Below, one piece after another: positions 19,352 to 27,966 of a stretch of DNA of 64,000 nt. This DNA is from Gracilibacillus salinarum (GTDB lineage: Bacteria; Bacillota; Bacilli; Bacillales; Amphibacillaceae). Both the position numbers and the translations under genes were made by a program. The notes under the pieces are model-generated. The model was not told the DNA's origin, did no database searches, and was given only the letters and a program-made list of their open reading frames with translations. Location: contig NZ_CP095071.1 of NCBI RefSeq assembly GCF_022919575.1, positions 4,474,001 through 4,538,000 of the forward strand. The letters run 5' to 3'. Numbering within the stretch: the first letter of the stretch is position 1; each line of letters begins with the position of its first letter.

Positions 19352-20539
19352 TTAAAATTTGATAATTTCACCCGTTTGACTCCACTCCACGCCAAGGTCG
19401 TTCGGCAGGCAGAATTGGTCATAGCATTGTGTGAAAATGCTGTCTAGATTTTCGACGGTTGTTAATTTGCGATCTTCATGATACTCAATCACATCCTTAG
19501 GGAAATGAGGAATGTCCTTTACGGATTGATGCATGCCATAAATCGCGTTCACATGAGCACGGGCTGCTTCTGGGCCACATAAAATACTTTGCTGCTCGTT
19601 TTGTATCGCTTCTAACATAACCCCCAGTTTGGCATTATGTTTCTTCTCGGGATCATCATGATAAATTTTTTCTCTGCCGTCTTTCCATTTTACAATTATT
19701 TCATTTTCGCTCTCTTCAGGGTGATACGTAATCGTCGCATTTTCAAACTCCATCTGATATTTTGGCTCATGTTCATCTTCCACAGCATGGGTGGCTAAGT
19801 AAATCATTTCTACATTGTTTTTCGTATAAAGATGAACCGCACATGTATCAAATGTTTCGATCGGGTTAGCACGATATAACTCTGCTGATAATTGCTCGAT
19901 TTCTGCGCTTGTCTCGATAGTATCTCCTGCTAAGTAGAGGAGGTGAAGAAGGAAATGAGCGGTGGCATTATTAGCCACACTGTCAAAAATCATTTCTCCA
20001 TCTGGACTATATTTTTTGCCAGCCCAGCTTGAACGGTTGAAATAATCAGCATTTCTAGGCCACAGCACTACACTTTTCATGCGTAGCGGTTTTCCGAAAT
20101 CACCGTCCAAAATGGCTTGTTTTAACTTTTGTATGGATTCAATAAAGCACCAGTTAAAACCGATAGCCAACCGCTTTCCTGTTCGATCTCTTGTATCAAT
20201 CATTTCTTGCAAATGTGCTGGATTAGCTGTTGCTGGTTTTTCACACAGAACATGACTGCCCTTTTCCATGGCTAAACAAGCTTGCTGTTTATGTAAATGG
20301 ATCGGTGTAGAAATGATAGCCAGATCTGCTTGATGCTCTTGATAGAATTGCTCCAAAGAATCATAGATTGGTATCTTTTTATCGATAATTTCCTGATGGT
20401 AATCAGACCGTTCGGGACTAACATCGACAACCCCTGCAACGAATGCGCTTTCAAATTCACCACTAAATAAATTGCGTAAATATACGTTTCCATATCCCCC
20501 TATACCAACTAATACAACAGAAATTTTTTGATTCATCAT
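19352..20539 (-). CDS. Gfo/Idh/MocA-family oxidoreductase
   Basis: About 395 residues. The N-terminal Rossmann domain opens SVVLVGIGGYGNVYLRNLF and contains the family CEKPATANPAHLQEMID segment. The C-terminal GFO_IDH_MocA fold contains GFNWCFIESIQKLKQAI. Such enzymes oxidise or reduce sugars, inositols or amino sugars with NAD(P). The ATG at 20539 follows GAGGAGAATCC. A longer upstream frame to 20623 lacks a ribosome binding site. It is divergent from the AraC regulator at 20655, which probably controls it. The substrate is unknown. Confidence 0.9.
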   Translation of the reverse strand: MMNQKISVVLVGIGGYGNVYLRNLFSGEFESAFVAGVVDVSPERSDYHQEIIDKKIPIYDSLEQFYQEHQADLAIISTPIHLHKQQACLAMEKGSHVLCEKPATANPAHLQEMIDTRDRTGKRLAIGFNWCFIESIQKLKQAILDGDFGKPLRMKSVVLWPRNADYFNRSSWAGKKYSPDGEMIFDSVANNATAHFLLHLLYLAGDTIETSAEIEQLSAELYRANPIETFDTCAVHLYTKNNVEMIYLATHAVEDEHEPKYQMEFENATITYHPEESENEIIVKWKDGREKIYHDDPEKKHNAKLGVMLEAIQNEQQSILCGPEAARAHVNAIYGMHQSVKDIPHFPKDVIEYHEDRKLTTVENLDSIFTQCYDQFCLPNDLGVEWSQTGEIIKF

Positions 20540-20654
20540 TGGATTCTCCTCACTTTTTCTATTCAACACTTTATAATATAATAGCAATATATCACAACTT
20601 CTTTTTTTTCGCAGTAAAAGCAAATTAAATTCTATAAAAAAGTGGAGCGGTTAC

Positions 20655-21488
20655 ATGTTAAAAGATGTCAGAATGGAACCATACGGAATTCAATTATACG
20701 AGAGTAAACATACAGGCGGAGACAGAATTGAAGAGCATCATCATCAGGTGTACCAGCTGATTTATGCACTCGAAGGAACGGGTAAGATCATACTGGACGG
20801 AAAAGAGTTTCAATTCGAACAAGATCATTTGAGTTTTATTACGCCGTTAACCTCTCATGCGATCGTGTCTAATCATAAATTAACGGTTCTGGTATTAGCA
20901 TTTGATGGACGTATCATCAATAGCAGTAATCGAGCCTTGTTCGATAAAACGTTATACGAGTCGAAATTCATCGGATTAAATCCATTTAACAGTAGTGAAA
21001 TCCGCCAGCTATTAAGGACGATGTTATATGAACAGGCGAATCCAAGCTTACATCAAGAAACGGCGTTGCAAACCTTTCTCTCCCATCTGCTGCTTTTAAT
21101 CGCACGTGGAGAGCAGCACTCCGAGACGGTTGATGCTAATACTTTACGTTCTGAAAGGTTAAAAGAATACATTGACAGTCATTACTTTGATTGGATTCAT
21201 GCTGAAGATTTGGCAGCGAGACTGGGAATGAGTACGAGACACATGAATACCATTTTCAAAGAAACCTATCAAATTACTCCTATACAATATTTAACGGAAG
21301 TACGGATCGGATTGGCAAAGAAAATGCTCGCAGAGACCGAGAAAGATATCGCTTCGATCTGTTTCGAGGTAGGCTTTGAATCGATCTCTACCTTTTACCG
21401 GACGTTCAAAAACAGTACCGATATATCGCCACATAAATATCGGACGAAACAACGCCATATGGAACAGTTACCAGAGACACATGACTAA
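20655..21488 (+). CDS. AraC-family transcriptional regulator with N-terminal cupin
   Basis: A 277-residue regulator. The N-terminal half is a cupin sensor (EEHHHQVYQLIYALEGTGKIILDG, with a His-rich metal-like cluster). The C-terminal ~100 residues hold two helix-turn-helix units (LAARLGMSTRHMNTIFKETYQITP and IASICFEVGFESISTFYRTFKN). It sits between two divergent Gfo/Idh genes and is the likely local regulator of both, responding to a sugar derivative. The ligand is not inferable from sequence. Confidence 0.9.
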   Translation: MLKDVRMEPYGIQLYESKHTGGDRIEEHHHQVYQLIYALEGTGKIILDGKEFQFEQDHLSFITPLTSHAIVSNHKLTVLVLAFDGRIINSSNRALFDKTLYESKFIGLNPFNSSEIRQLLRTMLYEQANPSLHQETALQTFLSHLLLLIARGEQHSETVDANTLRSERLKEYIDSHYFDWIHAEDLAARLGMSTRHMNTIFKETYQITPIQYLTEVRIGLAKKMLAETEKDIASICFEVGFESISTFYRTFKNSTDISPHKYRTKQRHMEQLPETHD

Positions 21489-21525
21489 TTTTTGTTTTTC
21501 GACATAATTCATTTCCGAAATTAAG

Positions 21526-21561
21526 AAATTCGTTCTTAGATTAATAAGACGAATTTTTTTT
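21526..21561 (+). terminator. Terminator after the AraC regulator
   Basis: AAATTCGTTCTTA pairs with TAAGACGAATTT, followed by a run of T. Confidence 0.75.
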
Positions 21562-21609
21562 ATTACGCTAAGATAGGGGTAACTTAGCAATTGAAAGGGG
21601 CAATAAGGA

Positions 21610-22761
21610 ATGGCACAACATAAAATTGGAATTATTATGAATGGGGTTACGGGAAGAATGGGAACGAACCAGCACTTGATTCGTTCCATTAAAGCGATTA
21701 GAGAGCAAGGCGGTGTCCTGCTTAAAAATGAAGATACATTAATGCCTGATCCGATTCTTGTCGGTCGTAATGAGAAGAAATTGAAAGCGTTGGCAGAAGA
21801 ACATGGTATCGAACGTTACTCTACTGATCTTGAATCAGCATTAGCTGACGATTACAACGAAATCTATTTTGACTCACAAACTACTGTCAGAAGAGCAGAA
21901 TCTATTAAACAGGCAATTGCTGCTGGTAAACATATTTATTGTGAGAAGCCAACCGCAACTAATTTAGAAGGTTCTGTAGAATTAGCCAGATTAGCAAGAG
22001 AAGCTGGTGTAAAAAATGGTGTTGTCCAGGATAAATTGTTCTTACCAGGTCTTCTGAAATTAAAGCGCCTGATTGATTCTGGTTTCTTTGGAGAAATGCT
22101 TTCCGTCAGAATGGAATTTGGTTATTGGGTATTTGAAGGGGATTGGCAAGAAGCACAGCGTCCATCCTGGAATTATCGTAAAGAAGATGGCGGCGGAATT
22201 ATCGTTGATATGTTTGCACATTGGCGCTATGTGATTGATAATCTGTTCGGTAATGTAAAATCAGTTTCCTGTCTGGGTGCCACACACATTCCGGAGCGTA
22301 TCGATGAAAATGGTGAAGCCTATAAGGCTACCGCAGATGATGCTGCATATGGAACATTTGAACTGGATAATGGCGTAATCGTGCAAGCCAACTCTTCATG
22401 GGCTGTTCGTGTTAATCGCGATGACTTATTAACCATCCAGGTTGATGGTACAGAAGGTAGTGCAGTGGCAGGTCTGCGTGATTGTAAAGTACAGCACCGT
22501 GTCAATACTCCGAAGCCAACTTGGAATCCGGATATTGATAATCCATTTGACTTCCAGGATCAATGGCAGGAAGTACCAGCAAATGATGTATTTGATAACG
22601 GCTTTAAAGTGCAATGGGAACTGTTCTTAAAGCATGTGTTCACAGGCGAAGCATTCCCTTGGGATCTATTAGAAGGGGCAAAAGGAACACAGCTGTCTGA
22701 CCTTGGTTTGAAATCATGGGAAGAAAGACGTTGGGTAGACGTACCGGATATTAAATTGTAA
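21610..22761 (+). CDS. Gfo/Idh/MocA-family oxidoreductase (first gene of DUF993 operon)
   Basis: 383 residues. The nucleotide-binding start is IGIIMNGVTGRMGTNQHLIRSI, an unusual GxTGRMG form more like dihydrodipicolinate reductase openings. It then has the IYCEKPTATNLEGSVELARLA motif and GVVQDKLFLPGLLKLKRLID. A WNYRKEDGGGIIVDMFAHWRYVIDNLFG segment carries the conserved catalytic-domain residues. It is in one operon with the DUF993 and isomerase genes, only 12 bases upstream of the former. Likely oxidises a sugar or glycoside hydroxyl to a keto group. Confidence 0.9.
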   Translation: MAQHKIGIIMNGVTGRMGTNQHLIRSIKAIREQGGVLLKNEDTLMPDPILVGRNEKKLKALAEEHGIERYSTDLESALADDYNEIYFDSQTTVRRAESIKQAIAAGKHIYCEKPTATNLEGSVELARLAREAGVKNGVVQDKLFLPGLLKLKRLIDSGFFGEMLSVRMEFGYWVFEGDWQEAQRPSWNYRKEDGGGIIVDMFAHWRYVIDNLFGNVKSVSCLGATHIPERIDENGEAYKATADDAAYGTFELDNGVIVQANSSWAVRVNRDDLLTIQVDGTEGSAVAGLRDCKVQHRVNTPKPTWNPDIDNPFDFQDQWQEVPANDVFDNGFKVQWELFLKHVFTGEAFPWDLLEGAKGTQLSDLGLKSWEERRWVDVPDIKL

Positions 22762-22773
22762 GGAGGTACAACA

Positions 22774-23952
22774 ATGACGAAGTTAATTTTGCCAAATAAA
22801 GATCGAAGCATATATACGTATGAAGCAAGTGCTTATACACCTTTTGACATTCCAAAGGATAAACCATTTGAGAAGAGAACCGCATTTTCAGCTGCCCATG
22901 TGGTAGCTGATCCATTGGCGGATGCGGATCCTACCTTAAATGCTCAAATCGATTGGGACAAAACAATGGAATACCGTCACTATTTATGGTCGCTTGGATT
23001 ATCTGTTGCAGAGGCAATGGATACGGCACAGCGTGGCATGGGGCTAAGCTGGGAAGGTGCGAAAGAATTAATTTCCCGCTCCACAAAAGAAGCAAAAGCG
23101 GTAGGAGGCAATATCGCGAGTGGGGTAGGGACCGATCATTTAGAACCTTCCCCATCTGTCACTTTAGAAGATGTCGAGAGAGCGTATGAAGAGCAGGTAT
23201 CTTTTGTCGAAGGTGAAGGTGGAAAAATTATTTTAATGGCAAGCCGTGCGCTTGCAGCTTGCGCAAAAGGACCAGAGGATTACCAGCGTGTCTACAATAA
23301 AATCTTGCAAAACGTATCCGAGCCTGTTATTTTGCATTGGTTAGGTGATATGTTTGATCCCGCACTGAAAGGTTATTGGGGATATGAAGATGTAGACAAG
23401 GCGATGGAAGTATGCTTACAGATAATCCGCGATAATGAATCAAAAGTGGATGGTATTAAGATTTCATTATTAGATGATCAGAAAGAAATCCAAATGCGCA
23501 GATTACTACCTGATAGTGTTCGCATGTATACGGGAGACGACTTTAATTATCCAGAATTAATTAAAGGTGATGAGAAGGGCTACAGTCATGCTTTGTTGGG
23601 TATCTTTGATGCGATCGCACCAGCTGCTGCGGCAGCAATGCATGCATTAGATGCTGGAGACATGCAAAAGTATGATCAGTTATTGGAAAAAACGGTACCA
23701 TTATCGCGACATATTTTCCAATCACCTACTTTTTCTTATAAAACAGGTGTTGTCTTTATGGCTTATTTAAATGGTCACCAAGATCACTTCCGCATGATAG
23801 GTGGAAAAGAAAGTGCGCGTTCGATTGTACATTTATCTGATCTGTTTGTAATGGCAGATGAAGCTGGCTTGTTACGAGATCCAGCACTGGCAACGGAAAG
23901 AATGCGTCTTGCTCTTGAACTAGCAGGTGTGAAACAGGAGGGTGTGCGATGA
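22774..23952 (+). CDS. DUF993 / dihydrodipicolinate-synthase-like aldolase-fold protein
   Basis: 392 residues, matching the DUF993 family, a distant branch of the DapA/NAL TIM-barrel lyases. Features are GGNIASGVGTDHLEP, VILHWLGDMFDPALKGYWGY and KVDGIKISLLDD. Lys229 in the last motif is placed like the Schiff-base lysine of DapA-type aldolases (inference). The gene overlaps the next start by four bases (ATGA), so translation is coupled. No biochemical role is established to my knowledge. In context it may cleave or rearrange the keto product of the upstream dehydrogenase. Confidence 0.88.
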   Translation: MTKLILPNKDRSIYTYEASAYTPFDIPKDKPFEKRTAFSAAHVVADPLADADPTLNAQIDWDKTMEYRHYLWSLGLSVAEAMDTAQRGMGLSWEGAKELISRSTKEAKAVGGNIASGVGTDHLEPSPSVTLEDVERAYEEQVSFVEGEGGKIILMASRALAACAKGPEDYQRVYNKILQNVSEPVILHWLGDMFDPALKGYWGYEDVDKAMEVCLQIIRDNESKVDGIKISLLDDQKEIQMRRLLPDSVRMYTGDDFNYPELIKGDEKGYSHALLGIFDAIAPAAAAAMHALDAGDMQKYDQLLEKTVPLSRHIFQSPTFSYKTGVVFMAYLNGHQDHFRMIGGKESARSIVHLSDLFVMADEAGLLRDPALATERMRLALELAGVKQEGVR

Positions 23953-24770
23953 CAGATCAGCAATTAATGAGTCGTCTTAGTCTCAATCAAATTACAATTG
24001 AGCAATGGACACTAGAGGAAGCAGTGCAGGGCTGTGTCCGAAATGAAGTACCATGGATTTCGGTCTGGCGTCATAAGATTGCGGAAATAGGACTATCGAA
24101 ATCTAAAAAATTAATTCAAGATGCTGGCTTGCAGGTGTCCAGTATATGTCGTGGTGGAATGTTCCCTGCGGCGACAGCGAAAGAACGGGCAGATCGTATC
24201 GACGATAATAAACGTGCCGTCGAAGAAGCAGCAGAGTTGGGAACCGATACATTAGTATTAGTGTGTGGACCCAGCGCAGATAAAGATATTTTAACGGCGA
24301 GAGAGCAAGTAGCAGAAGGCATTGATCAGCTTGTTCCTTTTGCTAAAGATCACGGTGTTAAATTGGCGATCGAACCGCTTCATCCAATGTTTGCTGCCGA
24401 CAGATCGGTTATTAATACGATGGATCAGGCATCTACCATCGCCGAAAAGTATGCAGCAGATGAAGTAGGTGTGGTAGTCGACGTCTATCATGTCTGGTGG
24501 GATCCGAATCTTTATGCGGAAATCGAAAGAGCAAAAGGAAGAATTCTTGGCTTCCATGTATCAGACTGGAAAGTCCCAATGGATGATATGTTCAAAGGCC
24601 GTTCTATGATGGGTGATGGCGTGATCGAGATCAATAAAATGCGAAAAGCAGTAGAGACAGCAAGATATCATGGTCCAATTGAAGTGGAGATTATTAACCA
24701 ATCTTTATGGGACCGTGATGGGGATGATGTACTGAAAGAAGTCAAGCAAAGTTTCGCAAAGCACGTATAA
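23949..24770 (+). CDS. Sugar phosphate isomerase/epimerase (AP_endonuc_2 TIM barrel)
   Basis: 273 residues of the xylose-isomerase-like TIM-barrel superfamily. Metal-binding segments are visible: LAIEPLHPMFAADRS (Glu), VGVVVDVYHVWWDPNLY (Asp, His), ILGFHVSDWK (His, Asp) and GPIEVEIINQ (Glu). These suit a divalent-metal isomerase, epimerase or keto-glycoside lyase. It is third in the operon, overlapping the DUF993 gene by four bases. The precise substrate is unknown. Confidence 0.9.
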   Translation: MTDQQLMSRLSLNQITIEQWTLEEAVQGCVRNEVPWISVWRHKIAEIGLSKSKKLIQDAGLQVSSICRGGMFPAATAKERADRIDDNKRAVEEAAELGTDTLVLVCGPSADKDILTAREQVAEGIDQLVPFAKDHGVKLAIEPLHPMFAADRSVINTMDQASTIAEKYAADEVGVVVDVYHVWWDPNLYAEIERAKGRILGFHVSDWKVPMDDMFKGRSMMGDGVIEINKMRKAVETARYHGPIEVEIINQSLWDRDGDDVLKEVKQSFAKHV

Positions 24771-24793
24771 GATAGTTAGGGATGGGATGGAAA

Positions 24794-24826
24794 GAGTGTA
24801 TCTTGCTAATAAGATACACTTTTTTC
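24794..24826 (+). terminator. Terminator after the DUF993 operon
   Basis: GTGTATCTT-GCTAAT-AAGATACAC followed by TTTTTT. It separates the operon from the GH43-like gene. Confidence 0.85.
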
Positions 24827-24851
24827 TATATATATGGAGGAGGTTAGCAGT

Positions 24852-25763
24852 ATGACAGAGAAATTTGCACCCGCACCACTTTTTCGGGATCCAATCTATG
24901 ATGGCGCTGCAGATCCAACAGTCATATGGAACCACTTAGAACAGAAATGGTGGATGTTATATACAAATAGAAGAACAACAAGTCCTGGAATTGGCGTTTC
25001 ATGGGTTCATGGTACGGATTTAGGAATTGCGAGTTCTGAAGATGGTTGTGATTGGTTATATCGAGGTACTGTCTCAGGGTTAGATGTGCAAAATGGCCGA
25101 AACACTTTTTGGGCCCCTGAAGTCATCTATCATGAAGGGATGTATCACATGTATGTCAGTTACATTGAAGGAATTCCTTCCAAATGGGAGGGGCACTACA
25201 GGTCTATTTTGCATTATACAAGTAGAGATTTATGGCAATGGAACTATCAAAGCACCCTAGATTTAAGCTCTGCTTTTGTGATCGATGCGGCTGTACACAG
25301 ACTTCCAAACGGTAAATGGCGGATGTGGTATAAAGATGAAAGAAATGGGAGTCATACCTATGCTGCAGATAGTGATGACTTGTATAACTGGACAACAGGC
25401 GAGCCTGTGATAACAGATTTTCCGCATGAAGGAGCAAATGTGTTTAAGTGGCAAGGATTCTATTGGCTGATCGTTGATGAATGGAATGGACAAGGTGTCT
25501 ATCAATCTGATGATGCGATAGAGTGGAGAAGACACAACAAAATTCTCAGTGAGGACGGTAATAGAAGGGATGACCAAGGCCCCGCGCTTCATGCGGATGT
25601 TCTGGTAGTAAAGGAGAAAGCGTATATCTTTTATTTTACACATCCAGACAGGAACAAAGGATATACGGAGGAGAGTTATCAAGCAAAAAGGTCATCGATT
25701 CAAATTGCTGAACTTGAGTTAGTGAATGGCAGATTAATATGTGATCGTAACAAAAAAGTATAA
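24852..25763 (+). CDS. GH43-like five-bladed beta-propeller glycoside hydrolase
   Basis: 303 residues without a signal peptide, so probably cytosolic. The fold is indicated by repeated W/Y-rich blades and by three acidic residues placed as in the GH43/GH32/GH117 clans: Asp in GAADPTVIWN, Asp in FVIDAAVHRL, and Glu in FPHEGANVFKW. The ATG at 24852 follows GGAGGAGG. It sits behind a terminator, but close to the DUF993 operon, so it may feed that pathway by releasing a glycoside. The substrate is not identifiable from sequence. Confidence 0.82.
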   Translation: MTEKFAPAPLFRDPIYDGAADPTVIWNHLEQKWWMLYTNRRTTSPGIGVSWVHGTDLGIASSEDGCDWLYRGTVSGLDVQNGRNTFWAPEVIYHEGMYHMYVSYIEGIPSKWEGHYRSILHYTSRDLWQWNYQSTLDLSSAFVIDAAVHRLPNGKWRMWYKDERNGSHTYAADSDDLYNWTTGEPVITDFPHEGANVFKWQGFYWLIVDEWNGQGVYQSDDAIEWRRHNKILSEDGNRRDDQGPALHADVLVVKEKAYIFYFTHPDRNKGYTEESYQAKRSSIQIAELELVNGRLICDRNKKV

Positions 25764-25781
25764 TTTGTATAGGAGGAGCAG

Positions 25782-25805
25782 ATGATTAACTTTTTGGGAA
25801 AATAA
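25782..25805 (+). pseudogene. Seven-codon reading frame behind a strong RBS (gene-start remnant?)
   Basis: An AGGAGGAGCAG site is followed by ATG and the short frame MINFLGK then TAA. It looks like the surviving start of a deleted gene after the GH43-like gene, or a tiny leader. Nothing recognisable follows up to 25907. Confidence 0.35.
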
Positions 25806-25907
25806 CAAGTTTACTGATTCAAGGTAACTAGGATAAAAGAAAAAGAGTAGGAAAATAATCTGATAGTCTTTACATTATTAGCTAGTAATGGTAATTTGGT
25901 AGTGTAA

Positions 25908-26303
25908 ATGTCGTGTGTTGTGGAGGGGAGAATACTGAGAAAAGTTCATGATTCATTTGCAATATACATAACCATAGCAGTTAGTATTACACTGCTGATT
26001 GGTATTGGCTGGTTCGTTCTAAGCTATTATCAAGGAAAGACCGTGTTTAATCAAAATGCAATTAAAGAGTATCCCTATCATCTTCATGAAACGAAGTTAA
26101 TCTCCTCATCCTCACAAATTTCTGTTACAGAAATGAATACGGATCGGATAGAGGAATCAGAAGAAGAAGAAGAATTGGAGTCGGAAGAGCCATCTGAAGA
26201 TGCAGAGGAGCTTGATCAAGAAGAGATTGAACAAGAAAATAGCTATTATAATAACTCTTACTCAACAGATGAAAGTATCCGCCAAGATGTTTACGGTAAC
26301 TAG
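25908..26303 (+). CDS. Single-pass membrane protein with acidic tail, unknown
   Basis: Up to 131 residues: a short basic N-terminus, one transmembrane helix (IYITIAVSITLLIGIGWFVLSYY), then an extracytoplasmic part with a run of Glu (EESEEEEELESEEPSEDAEELDQEE). The ATG at 25908 has no ribosome binding site. A GGAGGGGAG site lies just inside, so initiation at the CTG of residue 10 (25935) or the adjacent ATA is possible. No homologous family is recognised. Low-complexity tail makes function assignment unsafe. Confidence 0.55.
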   Translation: MSCVVEGRILRKVHDSFAIYITIAVSITLLIGIGWFVLSYYQGKTVFNQNAIKEYPYHLHETKLISSSSQISVTEMNTDRIEESEEEEELESEEPSEDAEELDQEEIEQENSYYNNSYSTDESIRQDVYGN

Positions 26304-26328
26304 GTTAAATTTTTCTATCAGCAAATAA

Positions 26329-26359
26329 AGTATAAAAGTGCAGTTACAGCAGTAATCAC
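26329..26359 (+). repeat. Solo outer-flank motif of the cloverleaf repeat
   Basis: Reads AAGTATAAAAGTGCAGT then TACAGCAGTAATCA, the same motif that flanks the repeat copies at 29.2, 43.8 and 62.9 kb. No inverted end or hairpin module follows; instead a gene starts 18 bases later. Confidence 0.75.
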
Positions 26360-26376
26360 ACTTGTTAAAAGGTGAA

Positions 26377-26670
26377 ATGATGCCGAGTTTTTCTTTTTTA
26401 ATACAGCGGAGGTACCATGTGAATAGGAAACGTTATCGTGTCATTCCTGCCATGCTTGTGTTTTTGGGTTTTGTGATTACATATTATGTTCCATCTGCAT
26501 ATCCTTATGTATTTATAGTGATTGCAATATTTGTATTGATTTTCGGTTGGAAGGAAGTAAAAATGAAGTTACAACAAGCCACGACGGAAGATGAAATACG
26601 ACCAATTGTAGTACCCGTCATACTCACTGCCATGGTATTTATTATCGGGATTTTGTCACTAGTGCTGTAG
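26377..26670 (+). CDS. Small membrane protein with three hydrophobic segments, unknown
   Basis: About 97 residues: a basic N-terminus (QRRYHVNRKRYR) then helices VIPAMLVFLGFVITYYV, YPYVFIVIAIFVLIFGW and VPVILTAMVFIIGILSLVL. An AAAGGTGA site precedes tandem ATG codons at 26377 and 26380. It lies between a solo cloverleaf flank motif and a degenerate hairpin remnant. No family recognised. Confidence 0.65.
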   Translation: MMPSFSFLIQRRYHVNRKRYRVIPAMLVFLGFVITYYVPSAYPYVFIVIAIFVLIFGWKEVKMKLQQATTEDEIRPIVVPVILTAMVFIIGILSLVL

Positions 26671-26683
26671 AGTCTATTCATTA

Positions 26684-26733
26684 GCTCCGGCCAGCCTTGC
26701 AGGACGGGAAGTGGCTGGCAGGAGCGGGTATCT
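26684..26733. repeat. Degenerate cloverleaf-repeat hairpin remnant
   Basis: GCTCCGGCCAGCC pairs with GGCTGGCAGGAGC around TTGCAGGACGGGAAGT. It resembles the right arm of stem B in full copies (GCAGGACGCGAAGTGGTTGG then CCGGAG). Confidence 0.55.
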
Positions 26734-26842
26734 TATCACAAAAAAACATGTCAAAATAAGCTAGAGAGCTATACTTTTGAACCTGAAGTATATTGGTGCT
26801 AATCGAGGATAAATCCCATTCTTTTGTTCGTTTCAACCTCGA

Positions 26843-27763
26843 TCACCTGGATTGAGGATGATCGTTTGCAACCAATTCTAAATCTGCAGCTCTAGCATTG
26901 GCAATGACCTGTTCGGGACTTTTACAACCGGGAATGACGGTGGTAACGGCCTCATGCTTTAAACACCATGCAAGTGCCCAGCTTGCCATATTGACACCTT
27001 CAGGGACTTCATGACGAGCAATTTCTTCCACCATATTTAACACACGTTCCGTCTGATTTTGATCGTGTTTTGATCGGACATCGTTACTTTCAAAAGTAGC
27101 GCCTGGCTTATATTTTCCTGATAAGTAGCCACTTGCTAATGGTACTCTTGCTAAAACGCCTAGATCTTGCTGGATAGCTGCTGGATAAATCGCTTCTTCT
27201 GGAGCTCGATCAAGACGATTATATACTACTTGAATGGCATCAGCCCCCACTTCTGACGCTTTCTCTGTCTGGAACGGATCATCATTATCTTTTAATGAAA
27301 TAGCAAGATGTTTAATCTTTCCTGCCTGCTTCTGTTTATCCAGCATGGTCCACAGCTCGTCATTCTGGAATTCGTCATTACTGCAGGAATGGGCCTGATA
27401 AACATCGATATAATCCGTTTTTAAAGATTTTAAAGAAGCATCCAGTTGTGTTAAGACTTCGTCAGCGCTCCAATGACGTGTTCTTTCAAAATTGCCATGA
27501 AAATGATGTCCGAATTTTGTTGCGACAATCCAGTCTTCCCGATTATCCCGGCTAAAGAAATCACCGATAAATCGCTCTGATAAGTGGTCACCATAACATT
27601 CTGCAGTATCAATTAAGTTAATGCCTTCGGTTTTTGCCTGATGTAGAATCTGGTCTACTTCGAGCTGTGTAAAGTCCATTCCCCATTCACCACCATACTG
27701 CCATGTACCAAGTCCAACAACAGATACGTTTACATTTGTTTTTCCAAGTCTGCGATATTTCAT
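26843..27763 (-). CDS. Aldo/keto reductase
   Basis: 306 residues of the AKR TIM-barrel family; an NADPH-dependent carbonyl reductase in the cytosol. The catalytic tetrad is visible: Asp and Tyr in NLIDTAECYGDHLSERFIG, Lys in WIVATKFGHHF, and His in YIDVYQAHSCS. The N-terminus MKYRRLGKTNVNVSVVGLGTWQYGG is typical of the IolS/YccK group. The substrate is not predictable. It is transcribed alone and divergently from the DoxX pair. Confidence 0.93.
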   Translation of the reverse strand: MKYRRLGKTNVNVSVVGLGTWQYGGEWGMDFTQLEVDQILHQAKTEGINLIDTAECYGDHLSERFIGDFFSRDNREDWIVATKFGHHFHGNFERTRHWSADEVLTQLDASLKSLKTDYIDVYQAHSCSNDEFQNDELWTMLDKQKQAGKIKHLAISLKDNDDPFQTEKASEVGADAIQVVYNRLDRAPEEAIYPAAIQQDLGVLARVPLASGYLSGKYKPGATFESNDVRSKHDQNQTERVLNMVEEIARHEVPEGVNMASWALAWCLKHEAVTTVIPGCKSPEQVIANARAADLELVANDHPQSR

Positions 27764-27852
27764 TTGGACACCTCACTTTATATAGTCATATACCTATAGC
27801 ATACCCGATAAAAGTATGCAAGTCACAAAATTGACATAAATCTATGAATAAA

Positions 27853-27870
27853 TTGTGAAGTATTGAACAA
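27853..27870 (+). promoter_or_regulatory. Candidate operator copy 1 (TGTGAAgTATTGAACAA)
   Basis: TTGTGAAGTATTGAACAA lies just upstream of the likely DoxX promoter. The same 17-mer type recurs at 27935 and 28499. Confidence 0.5.
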
Positions 27871-27875
27871 TGTTG

Positions 27876-27903
27876 TTGCAGAATGACAATAATTTGATAT
27901 GAT
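27876..27903 (+). promoter_or_regulatory. Probable promoter of the DoxX pair
   Basis: TTGCAG (27876-27881) and TATGAT (27898-27903), 16-base spacer, between the first two candidate operators. Confidence 0.5.
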
Positions 27904-27934
27904 GAAAGTGTAGTAAAACAATTATTTAAATACA

Positions 27935-27951
27935 TGTGAAACATTGAACAA
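27935..27951 (+). promoter_or_regulatory. Candidate operator copy 2 overlapping the first DoxX leader
   Basis: TGTGAAACATTGAACAA directly abuts the GGAGGAG ribosome binding site. Confidence 0.5.
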
Positions 27952-27966
27952 GGAGGAGTGAGGAAA

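Noticed and set aside
19352..25763. Naming the Gfo/Idh enzymes as inositol or levoglucosan dehydrogenases
   Set aside because: Conserved motifs fix only the superfamily. Key neighbouring iol or levoglucosan genes are absent.
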